Source: Thermococcales archaeon 44_46
Lineage (GTDB): Archaea; Methanobacteriota_B; Thermococci; Thermococcales; Thermococcaceae
Direction: 5' to 3'
DNA length: 13,149 nt
Assembly (NCBI GenBank): GCA_001507935.1
Contig: LGET01000026.1
Span: 1-13,149, forward strand
Shown here: positions 6,986-13,149 of the stretch, in pieces
Numbering within the stretch: the stretch's first letter is position 1
How the letters are laid out: each line of letters starts with the position of its first letter
Notes under the pieces: model-generated
Databases searched by the model: none
Seen by the model: only the letters and a program-made list of their open reading frames with translations
What the model was told of the DNA's origin: nothing
Translations under genes and position numbers: made by a program

Positions 6986-8003
6986 GGAAGTCAGCAAGGA
7001 GGAGAGAACAAAATATTATTCAAAAGAGTGGAATCCAAAGAAAATTCCAAAGTTTATTTTGGACACCTTAGAGAATAGGGAGTTCGGATTCGACCATACT
7101 GGAGAAGGTCCCAATGACAGAAAAAATGCATTTCATGATATTAAAGATTTAGAAGACTATGTAAAAATTACAGCCCCCTATTCAATCTATTCCAGCGTAG
7201 CTTTATACAGTGATCCGAAAAATATGGATGGCTGGCTTGGAGCGGAGTTAGTTTTTGACATAGATGCAAAAGACCTCCCCCTAAAGAGGTGCAACCATGA
7301 AGCAGGAACTGTGTGTCCAGTATGTCTTGAAGATGCCAAGGAATTAGCCAGGGATACTCTCATTATTCTGAGGGAGGATTTTGGAGTTGAAAACATTCAT
7401 GTTGTTTATTCTGGCAGGGGCTACCATATCAGGGTTTTAGATGATTGGGCTCTCGAACTGGACTCAAAAGCCAGGGAAAGAATTTTGAGCTATATATCCA
7501 GTGCCGAAGAAATAACTTTCGAAGATATCCAAGAAAGAAAAATACTGCTGTCATCTGGCTATTACCGGGTCTTTAGATTGAGGTTTGGTTATTTTATTAA
7601 GAGAATCACCGAACATCACCTGAGAAACATTGGTTTAAATAAGACGCAAATAAACCCAATAATGGAGAATAGAGATAATATATACGAAAATTTTGTAAAA
7701 AAAGCCCTATTGACCGCGTTTCCTCAGGGAGTTGGATACAAGACACTTTTAAGATTGTTCAGCTTATCCACAACATTTTCAAAAGCATATTTTGACGGAA
7801 GGGTAACTGTTGACGTAAAGAGGATTCTCCGTCTGCCTTCTTCTCTCCACTCAAAGGTAGGCCTTATTGCCACATATATAGGAAACAGCGAGCGAGAACT
7901 GGAATCCTTCAACCCATTTAAAGATGCTGTCCCCAAATTTAGAGAAAAAGAGGTTAGAGAAGCATACGAGCTGTGGAAGGAAAGCACGGAGGGTAACTCA
8001 TGA
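6969..8003 (+). CDS. priS: DNA primase catalytic small subunit PriS (p41)
   Basis: 344-residue catalytic subunit of archaeal DNA primase, which synthesises RNA/DNA primers in the nucleus-free cytoplasm. Catalytic acidic residues are seen in FDIDAKD (Asp97 and Asp99) and VTVD (Asp282), equivalent to the known Asp95/97/280 of Pyrococcus p41. A zinc knuckle reads C-x-H-x5-C-x2-C (Cys108, His110, Cys116, Cys119). The nucleotide-binding SGRGYH motif and the RLRFGYF segment are present. A GTG at 6960 gives a slightly longer frame, but GGTGA at 6959-6963 covers that codon and serves the ATG at 6969. It overlaps the priL end by 17 bases and its own TGA overlaps the ATG of the transporter gene (ATGA). 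Identification is secure. Confidence 0.96.
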   Translation: MSSLFREVSKEERTKYYSKEWNPKKIPKFILDTLENREFGFDHTGEGPNDRKNAFHDIKDLEDYVKITAPYSIYSSVALYSDPKNMDGWLGAELVFDIDAKDLPLKRCNHEAGTVCPVCLEDAKELARDTLIILREDFGVENIHVVYSGRGYHIRVLDDWALELDSKARERILSYISSAEEITFEDIQERKILLSSGYYRVFRLRFGYFIKRITEHHLRNIGLNKTQINPIMENRDNIYENFVKKALLTAFPQGVGYKTLLRLFSLSTTFSKAYFDGRVTVDVKRILRLPSSLHSKVGLIATYIGNSERELESFNPFKDAVPKFREKEVREAYELWKESTEGNS

Positions 8004-8857
8004 TCAACGGACGCACTAAAATAATAATCTCTATGGCTATATGGGGGAGTGTAGGAATTTTTGCTAGGTACTCAAATTTAAGCGGCTTGAAATTAGCCTT
8101 TTATAGAGTGCTTTTAGGCAGCCTAATCTTTCTGTTCTTCTACACCCTTAACGACTATAGATGGATCAAAAAAGCGTTCTCAGGAATAAAACCCAAATTG
8201 CACTTGGTATTTCTGCTCGGAGCTGTGCTTGGATTAAACTGGGTATTTTTCTTTTCCGCAGTTTTATACACAGACATAGCGAAGGCTACGCTTATTTACT
8301 ACCTGGCCCCGGTAATAGTTGTTATACTCTCCGCGGCATTTCTCAAAGAGAAAATAACGACAAAAAGGATAGCCTTTATTTTCATGGCTCTTGTGGGAGC
8401 GTTTATAATAGGTACCCAGAGTGAAATTTCTCTTAAAAGTAAAGATTTTTTGGGGATAATTTTCGCATCTCTGGGAGCTCTGTTCTATGCTAGCGTAACT
8501 GTCTTGGGCAGATACCTAAGGGATATTGAAAGCTCATATCTCACTTTCTTCCAGCTCTTTTTTGCTGTGCTTGTTCTCTTCCCATTAGTGGTAGCTTTAG
8601 AAGGAATAAGTGCCTCCACGTATTCCCTATCTGTTGTTGGAATTATTGCAATAGTCCACACTGCGTTTGCTCTGCTGATTTATATGGACGGCCTAAAGGA
8701 AGTAGAAGCAAACGAAGCAGCTCTTTTAAGTTACATCGACCCTCTTAGTGCGGTTATATACGCAATGCTAATCTTCGGAGAGGTGCCCACAGTAAGAACA
8801 ATAATAGGTGGGGCCTTAATCTTATTGGCCTCTCTCTTGGATCTAAAGATGAGGTGA
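8000..8857 (+). CDS. EamA/DMT-superfamily transporter
   Basis: 285-residue inner-membrane protein with about ten predicted helices arranged as two EamA repeats (about residues 5-140 and 148-283). Recognisable features are AIWGSVGIFARY near the N-terminus, YYLAPVIVVILSAAFLKEKIT at the end of the first repeat (two parts around LAP and FLKEK) and YIDPLSAVIYAMLIFGE at the end of the second. Such drug/metabolite transporters export amino acids or other metabolites, but the substrate is not predictable. The ATG overlaps the priS stop as ATGA, and GGAGGG lies 6 bases before it, so it is translated from the primase message. Its own TGA (8855-8857) falls inside the end of the convergent RNase P RNA gene. 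Confidence 0.9.
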   Translation: MINGRTKIIISMAIWGSVGIFARYSNLSGLKLAFYRVLLGSLIFLFFYTLNDYRWIKKAFSGIKPKLHLVFLLGAVLGLNWVFFFSAVLYTDIAKATLIYYLAPVIVVILSAAFLKEKITTKRIAFIFMALVGAFIIGTQSEISLKSKDFLGIIFASLGALFYASVTVLGRYLRDIESSYLTFFQLFFAVLVLFPLVVALEGISASTYSLSVVGIIAIVHTAFALLIYMDGLKEVEANEAALLSYIDPLSAVIYAMLIFGEVPTVRTIIGGALILLASLLDLKMR

Positions 8858-9178
8858 GGGGGCTATAGCCCGCCTTCTGTATTAAAGGGACATTCGACTA
8901 AGCGGCCTACCACGGGGCTCACACCGGGAACTCATCGCCCCTCTCTCGGCCTTGCACCCCGCGGGACGGCCGTTTCACCGCTCCCCCTCAAATCGTCTGC
9001 GGGTTAGCTCGGGAGCTCTCGCGAGCTCCCTTCACCGCTTTCATTCTCATCTTTGAGGGGACGTGTCGTTTCTGCGCCGTTGCCCTCCCTCTCGGGAGGT
9101 GCCTTACGGCACCGCGGCCCCGGTGCGGTGGGCGGAACTTCCTCGGGTCAAAGACCCGACAGTCCCAGCCCCCTCACC
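8853..9178 (-). ncRNA. rnpB: Archaeal RNase P RNA
   Basis: About 326-nt catalytic RNA of RNase P, which removes 5' leaders from pre-tRNA. The ends pair perfectly over 12 bp: 9178-9167 (GGTGAGGGGGCT) with 8864-8853, giving helix P1. Conserved elements on the minus strand are GGAAGTTCCGCCC (9142-9130, CR-I), AGAAACGACACG (9073-9062, CR-IV) and ACAGAAGGCGGGCTATA (8880-8864, CR-V). Hairpins include a 7-bp stem at 9159-9143, a CCTCCC stem capped by a GAGA tetraloop (9099-9084) and an 8-bp stem at 9030-9011, probably distal P12. The region is strikingly GC-rich against its surroundings, as structural RNAs are in hyperthermophiles. Exact ends are inferred from P1. The 3' end overlaps the stop codon of the convergent transporter gene. 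Confidence 0.95.
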
Positions 9179-9200
9179 TTGTTAAGATTTAAAGAAAAGA

Positions 9201-9210
9201 GATTATAAAG
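9201..9210 (-). promoter_or_regulatory. TATA box of the RNase P RNA gene
   Basis: CTTTATAATC on the minus strand is centred about 27 bases before the predicted RNA 5' end (9178-9180), ideal archaeal spacing. It sits only 6 bases past the stop codon of the upstream surface-protein gene, so the RNA gene has its own promoter. Confidence 0.75.
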
Positions 9211-9216
9211 ATTTGG

Positions 9217-10869
9217 CTATTTTTTGGGTAGTTCATTATATTCTCTAATTTCAGGCTTTTTGGGCTTTTTGAACTTGCCCAATGGAGACCTTCTTCTTGG
9301 TCTGGGTCTTTCTCTTTTTCTTGAGCTTTTAGGTTTTGAGTAGTAACCAAACAAGAGCAAGAAAAACAGCACAAGCAGCACTATTACAACAACATAGTAT
9401 TTTAGTGGAGTCCCCTCAGGAGAAGCCGGGCTGGTGGAAAGGGGTGTTGATGAGGAAGAGCTCTGGGTTGAAGAGGTGGTTGTAGAACTTGGAAGTTCCA
9501 GCTTTAGGGTTCCCTGGACTTTCTGTTCTTTCCCATTACTCTCTAGAGAAATTTCATAACCTATTTCTCCTAGTGGCAGCTCTGTGATGAACTCCACCTC
9601 ATTGTTCCCTGGAGATAGGGTAATATCTTTAGAGCTTTTTAGTATCGTACCGTTAATGCCAAAGAAGCTGTAGGATAATGTTCCCTTTATCTCGCGAGGG
9701 TTCCTATTGCTAATTTTTACCAAAAACTTTACTTGCCCTTTATTTGGAGCTAGTGAGAGCTTCTGATAAGAAACATTTTCAATCCTTGGATATGCCAAGA
9801 CCTCGTAACTGGATGAGCCCTGATCGAGTTCTATGTGTCCAAAAGATATTTTACCTATTATTTTCCTGCTGCCCGGCGGTAAAGGCGGTATTTGTATTTT
9901 CGCAATATTGCTCCCTTTAGTAAGGATAATCTCCTCGGTTTGGTTGTATATGCGCTCGTTGTTGGCCCCATATACTTCAAGGGTAAGATTCACCGGGATA
10001 ATCCTCTCAGACAATATTGTAAAATAAGCAGTGTTAGATTCGTCTTCCATTATCTGAGTTCTCTCTAGAGATATATCAACTAAATCAACTCCAAAGTACA
10101 CATAAAAATTCTTTGAGAACAAATACGTCCCCTTTGGATATGTAAGGACATATACTAACTTGTATTCTCCAGAAGGGAGTTCATATGGGATTGAAATGCC
10201 CACTTGAACTAAGTTCTCCCCCGGTGTGAGAGTTACTGCTATATCTTTCTTAAGATAGTGTTTTCCGTTTTGCTCTAGATACAAACTTCCGCTCACATAT
10301 ACTGGGGAATTTTTGAGATTATAAATCGTTGAGTGTACTTCTAATGTCTCTCCGTTGAATACGTGAAAAGTTGAAATTCCCCGTTCTTTTATTTGCACAG
10401 TGGTTTCTTTAACTACCAGCGGAATATCTGTAATCTCAAGTGAAATGGGGACCGTAATAATGTCTGTTTCTCCCGATCCCAAAAACCCCCAAAAGACTAT
10501 GAACAGAGTATACCTACCCACCTCTACGCTTTCATTAACATAGATTTTGTATCGTAAAGTTCTTGTTTCATTAGGTTTCCAATATGTATATATAACTCCA
10601 GGAGATATAAGTTCCCCCGTGGGTTTATAGAGCTCCAGGCTGATACCAGAAACCTCCCTATTGTTTTCATCAACTACGTAATATCTCCGGTAGCTTACCA
10701 CTTGAAATTCCTTGTCTCCGTTGTTCATAATGGTGAGAATGCCTTCTTTATAGTCCCCTGACACTATAGTGACTCTATCTTCCCTTGTCGAGAGAAACAG
10801 ATACTGAGAAGACACCAAGGAAGATAGCATCAATAATATTAGGGTAATAGTTGAGATAATCCTCTTCAT
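9217..10869 (-). CDS. Surface-anchored protein with Ig-like repeats and a highly basic cytoplasmic tail
   Basis: 550-residue predicted type I membrane protein. A signal peptide (about residues 1-21) is followed by a long beta-rich exterior of repeated Ig-like/NEW3-like units with N-x-S/T sequons (for example NETR, NESV, NLTL, NQTE, NVSY, NGTI). A Ser/Thr/Pro linker (460-488), probably O-glycosylated, leads to one membrane helix (489-510) and a 40-residue tail with 18 Lys/Arg and 4 acidic residues. No enzymatic motif is seen. The frame is open back to 10902, but that overlaps a TATA box (10901-10910), and GGGGGA precedes the ATG at 10869 at good spacing, so this start is chosen; an ATG at 10875 sits too close to that site. 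Function unknown; a cell-wall-linked scaffold or adhesin is one possibility. Domain names are by pattern only. Confidence 0.8.
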   Translation of the reverse strand: MKRIISTITLILLMLSSLVSSQYLFLSTREDRVTIVSGDYKEGILTIMNNGDKEFQVVSYRRYYVVDENNREVSGISLELYKPTGELISPGVIYTYWKPNETRTLRYKIYVNESVEVGRYTLFIVFWGFLGSGETDIITVPISLEITDIPLVVKETTVQIKERGISTFHVFNGETLEVHSTIYNLKNSPVYVSGSLYLEQNGKHYLKKDIAVTLTPGENLVQVGISIPYELPSGEYKLVYVLTYPKGTYLFSKNFYVYFGVDLVDISLERTQIMEDESNTAYFTILSERIIPVNLTLEVYGANNERIYNQTEEIILTKGSNIAKIQIPPLPPGSRKIIGKISFGHIELDQGSSSYEVLAYPRIENVSYQKLSLAPNKGQVKFLVKISNRNPREIKGTLSYSFFGINGTILKSSKDITLSPGNNEVEFITELPLGEIGYEISLESNGKEQKVQGTLKLELPSSTTTSSTQSSSSSTPLSTSPASPEGTPLKYYVVVIVLLVLFFLLLFGYYSKPKSSRKRERPRPRRRSPLGKFKKPKKPEIREYNELPKK

Positions 10870-10900
10870 AACCATTCCCCCAAATAATTTGTAGTCAGAC

Positions 10901-10910
10901 AAATATAAAG
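10901..10910 (-). promoter_or_regulatory. TATA box of the surface-protein gene
   Basis: CTTTATATTT on the minus strand begins 2 bases after the stop codon of the small membrane protein and predicts RNA start near 10880, about ten bases before the ATG at 10869. It suggests the surface protein can be expressed apart from the two genes upstream. Confidence 0.6.
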
Positions 10911-10912
10911 TT

Positions 10913-11179
10913 TCACATTATAACCAATAAAACGCCCAAAAGTGTGAATACTATAAAAAACAACAAACTTATTCTGTATAACGCTAATTTTGAAAACTGG
11001 TTTCTAACTAATGCTGCTATTATAATGAGTAAAACACCGTAAAACGTAGCAAATATCCCAAGTGCTTTCTTCACGTCAACGTGTAAAATGAGAAGAATAC
11101 CCAATACCGCTCCCGCAAAGACTGTTATATGGGGGATTGTGAACATGTAATAATGGAGCAGAATTTTGTTTTCATCCAT
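10913..11179 (-). CDS. Small three-helix membrane protein, unknown function
   Basis: 88-residue hydrophobic protein with three likely membrane helices: near residues 14-36 (IPHITVFAGAVLGILL), 41-61 (ALGIFATFYGVLLIIIAALV) and 66-88 (LYRISLLFFIVFTLLGVLLV). The loops are short and carry a few Lys, Arg and Asp residues. I recognise no family or motif. The frame is open to 11191, but the ATG at 11179 is chosen because GGTGA lies 5 bases before it. It starts 14 bases after the DUF61 stop, so the two are probably one transcript, and it ends 43 bases before the surface-protein ATG. A role in the same membrane process as the surface protein is possible but is only inferred from position. Confidence 0.7.
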   Translation of the reverse strand: MDENKILLHYYMFTIPHITVFAGAVLGILLILHVDVKKALGIFATFYGVLLIIIAALVRNQFSKLALYRISLLFFIVFTLLGVLLVIM

Positions 11180-11193
11180 ATTACTCACCAAAC

Positions 11194-11610
11194 CTACTCC
11201 AACATGTCTATTATAAAGGCATAGGTCGTTGTTGTAGGCAATTTTTTCCGAATTTCCGGAATGAGATAACGGGGGAGTATCACTTCACTTTTTTCTTCTA
11301 ACATATCGTAGGTTCCGAGTATCTTTTCAATAACCTTGACCGCAGCTTTTCCCCTGACCCTGAAGTAGCCATGCCATGTTGGAGTAATTTCGAGTATTAT
11401 AGGCAGAGAAAGAGACCCATGTTCATCACTATCGAGTAAAGTGCTGAGGTACTTCAACTCGTCTTTCTTGAAAAAATGAAACTGGCCGTCCCTAAGCTGT
11501 ACTTTAGGCTCGTCCTCCTCAAGGAGAACCTTAAGGCTCTTTCTACTTTTTGGTAAGTGGAAATTTAGACGAGAGAGTTCTTTCTGGAGTAGTTCGTCTT
11601 CCGTAGGCAT
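11194..11610 (-). CDS. DUF61 (UPF0216) family protein
   Basis: 138-residue soluble archaeal protein. The segment LPIILEITPTWHGYFRVRGK (about residues 69-88) with the conserved Trp-His-Gly is typical of the archaeal DUF61/UPF0216 family, as is the helical N-terminus beginning ELLQKELSRLNFHLP. The molecular function of this family is not established. No signal peptide or membrane segment is present. The ATG at 11610 has no GGTGA upstream; instead a TATA box is centred about 26 bases before the ATG, so the message is probably leaderless. It is first in a minus-strand cluster followed after 14 bases by a small membrane-protein gene, and is divergent from glnA. Confidence 0.85.
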   Translation of the reverse strand: MPTEDELLQKELSRLNFHLPKSRKSLKVLLEEDEPKVQLRDGQFHFFKKDELKYLSTLLDSDEHGSLSLPIILEITPTWHGYFRVRGKAAVKVIEKILGTYDMLEEKSEVILPRYLIPEIRKKLPTTTTYAFIIDMLE

Positions 11611-11629
11611 GTATTATTTCTTTGTGGAA

Positions 11630-11642
11630 GAGAATAAAAACT
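11630..11642 (-). promoter_or_regulatory. TATA box giving a leaderless DUF61 transcript
   Basis: On the minus strand AAAG followed by TTTTTATTCT is centred 25-26 bases before the DUF61 ATG, the usual distance from TATA box to the first transcribed base. RNA would therefore start at or next to the start codon, which fits the lack of a ribosome-binding site. Confidence 0.55.
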
Positions 11643-11700
11643 TTCCTTTCGAGCATCATAGACAAGAGGGAATCAAATTTTCATCCAACGAAACAGTTTT

Positions 11701-11744
11701 TAGACACGTGTGTGATATAATCCAACCTAATTGCCATTTTGCCA
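11701..11744. repeat. Candidate regulatory repeats upstream of glnA
   Basis: Two short elements lie in the 222-base gap between DUF61 and glnA. One is the palindrome ACACGTGT (11704-11711), directly followed by GTGATA. The other is a direct repeat of TTGCCA (11731-11736 and 11739-11744), ending about 18 bases before the glnA TATA box, where archaeal activators often bind. Both are short and could be chance; no known regulator is assigned. Bases 11643-11700 show nothing recognisable. Confidence 0.3.
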
Positions 11745-11756
11745 ATAGTTCAGTAG

Positions 11757-11770
11757 AAAGGCTTATATTA
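11757..11770 (+). promoter_or_regulatory. BRE/TATA promoter of glnA
   Basis: GAAAGG followed by CTTATATTA predicts RNA start near 11792 and a leader of about 40 bases that ends in GGTGG, 7 bases before the glnA ATG. A weaker AT-rich box at 11794-11800 lies too close to that site to be the main promoter. Confidence 0.55.
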
Positions 11771-11832
11771 TGAATATTGTATTAAGTTGCATGTTTAATA
11801 ATGAAAATGTTATCAAAATAGGTGGGATAAAA

Positions 11833-13149
11833 ATGAACGAGATTAAATCCTTCATCAGATATGATTCAAACAAGCCCAAGTTTCTGCAACTAATTTTTGT
11901 TGACATAAATGGTGCCCCAAAAGGAATGGAGGTTCCGATTGAACGGTATGAAGAGGCCGTTACTGAGGGAATATCCTTTGATGGGGCTTCAATTCCAGGA
12001 TTTCAGGGACTAGAGGACAGTGACCTCCTTTTCAAAGCAGATCCTACCACTTACGTTGAAGTCCCGTGGGAAGGAATTGCAAAGGTATTCGGATATATCT
12101 ACAAAGATGGAAAGCCCTACTATGCTGATCCAAGAAGGATACTTGGTTCAGTCGTAGAAGAACTGGAAAAGATGGGGATAACAGCCTATATAGGAGTTGA
12201 GCCGGAGTTTTATCTCTTTGAGAAGAACGGGTCGTGGGAGCTCAAGCTTCCTGATGGTGGAGGCTATTTTGATCTTATTAATCTGGACAAAGCTAGGGAA
12301 ATTAAGAGGACTATAGCTTACTACATGCCAACATTTAAGTTAATCCCCGAAGTTCTACACCATGAAGTCGGTCCGGGACAGCATGAAATAAATTTCCGCT
12401 TTGCAGATGCCTTAACAACTGCCGATAACATAGTCAGGTTCAAGTACTTAGTTAAAGCAGTTGCAGAAAGTTACGGCCTTTATGCCACATTTATGCCAAA
12501 ACCTCTTTTCGGAAAGCCCGGCAATGGAATGCATATGCACATAAGCCTCTGGCAAGATGGAAGGAATATCTTTAAGGGGGAGGAAGGACTAAGTGATGAG
12601 GCCCTCCACTTCATTGGGGGTATTTTAAAGCATGCAAGAGCTTTAGCAGCAATAACCAATCCCACTGTTAACTCATACAAACGTTTAGTGCCAGGATACG
12701 AGGCTCCAGTATATATCTCGTGGGGATACAAAAACCGGAGCACGTTGATAAGGGTTCCCGCATATGCAGGAAATGGCGCAAGAATAGAGTACCGCTGTCC
12801 TGATCCAAGTGCAAATCCATATCTTGCATTTGCAGCTGTCTTAATGGCAGGTATTGATGGGATAAAACACAAAACCGAGCCGTTTGCTTACGTTGAAGAG
12901 AACGTATATGAGCTGGGAGAAAAAGAGAGGGACGCTTTGGGGATAGAGGTTTTACCAAAGACTTTAGAAGAAGCCCTCGAAGAGCTGAAGAGAGACAGAG
13001 TAGTTAAGGATACTCTTGGAGAAGCTTATCGCAACTTCATTGAACACAAAACAGAAGAATGGGAAGAGTATCAGAGATACCTAGAGAAAAACAAAATTGA
13101 AAGAAAAACAATAAAGGTTACAGAATGGGAGCTTGAGCGCTACTTCTAT
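11833..13149 (+). CDS. glnA: Glutamine synthetase type I (3' end beyond window)
   Basis: Cytoplasmic enzyme that makes glutamine from glutamate, ammonia and ATP, the main entry of ammonium into metabolism. 439 codons are read without a stop to the window edge, close to full length for archaeal GSI, so only a few residues and the stop are missing. Signature segments are SFDGASIPGFQG (48-59), the metal-site VEPEF (about 119-123), HEVGPGQHEINF, the ATP-site KPLFGKPGNGMHMHIS, the flap NPTVNSYKRLVPGYEAP and RIEYRCPDPSANPY. The adenylylation NLYxLP loop and the GSI-beta insertion are absent, placing it with GSI-alpha. The position of the feedback-inhibition arginine of Bacillus GSI-alpha (Arg62 in its RIEESD motif) reads GLEDSD here. 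The ATG follows GGTGG by 7 bases. It is monocistronic as far as can be seen. Confidence 0.95.
   Translation, partial: MNEIKSFIRYDSNKPKFLQLIFVDINGAPKGMEVPIERYEEAVTEGISFDGASIPGFQGLEDSDLLFKADPTTYVEVPWEGIAKVFGYIYKDGKPYYADPRRILGSVVEELEKMGITAYIGVEPEFYLFEKNGSWELKLPDGGGYFDLINLDKAREIKRTIAYYMPTFKLIPEVLHHEVGPGQHEINFRFADALTTADNIVRFKYLVKAVAESYGLYATFMPKPLFGKPGNGMHMHISLWQDGRNIFKGEEGLSDEALHFIGGILKHARALAAITNPTVNSYKRLVPGYEAPVYISWGYKNRSTLIRVPAYAGNGARIEYRCPDPSANPYLAFAAVLMAGIDGIKHKTEPFAYVEENVYELGEKERDALGIEVLPKTLEEALEELKRDRVVKDTLGEAYRNFIEHKTEEWEEYQRYLEKNKIERKTIKVTEWELERYFY

Noticed and set aside
9011..9030. Perfect inverted repeat that could be read as a terminator or transposon end
   Set aside because: It lies inside the RNase P RNA and is one of its stems; no T-tract, target duplication or transposase is nearby.
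11701..11717. Possible copy of the Thermococcales glycolytic motif (TATCAC-N5-GTGATA)
   Set aside because: Only the right half GTGATA matches; the left half at the required spacing reads TAGACA.
12480..12958. Two minus-strand open frames opposite glnA
   Set aside because: They are shadows of the strongly conserved glutamine synthetase frame, with Cys/Pro/Arg-rich products lacking any motif.

Overview
This looks like a stretch of chromosome from a hyperthermophilic euryarchaeon of the order Thermococcales, probably a lower-GC Thermococcus or close relative. The evidence is a two-subunit archaeal/eukaryotic-type primase whose small subunit closely resembles the Pyrococcus p41 protein, a GC-rich archaeal RNase P RNA in an AT-rich background, TATA/BRE-type promoters, GGTGA-type Shine-Dalgarno sites, a DUF61 (UPF0216) protein and an archaeal-type glutamine synthetase. 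I see no IS element, integrase, tRNA, CRISPR array or other sign of a mobile island.

Layout. At 45-1235 (minus) is a PUA-domain RlmI-type RNA methyltransferase, divergent from a small Thermococcales protein (1310-1624, plus). At 1642-3974 (minus) a cell-surface protein made of tandem OB-like repeats overlaps a TctA-like multispanning membrane protein. At 4036-5585 (minus) two RecA/KaiC-type ATPase genes lie in tandem; the upstream one is intact and the downstream one has lost its Walker B aspartate and catalytic glutamates. Divergent from them, 5789-8857 (plus), is a tightly packed priL-priS-EamA transporter operon. The RNase P RNA gene (8853-9178, minus) is convergent with the transporter and its terminal helix overlaps the transporter stop codon. 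At 9217-11610 (minus) are DUF61, a small three-helix membrane protein and a surface-anchored protein with a very basic cytoplasmic tail. The window ends in glnA (11833 onward, plus), which reaches the last base without a stop.

Function. Most of the content is housekeeping: DNA priming, tRNA 5' maturation, rRNA modification and ammonium assimilation. The parts without an established function are the KaiC-like/degenerate-KaiC pair beside the primase operon, the OB-repeat surface protein coupled to the TctA-like membrane protein, and the surface protein with its small membrane partner. I found no clearly new defence or mobile system; these three gene sets are the best candidates for undescribed biology.

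Several start sites were moved inward from the longest reading frame because a TATA box or Shine-Dalgarno site lies inside the extension (priL, priS, the small protein at 1310, the surface protein at 10869 and the small membrane protein at 11179).
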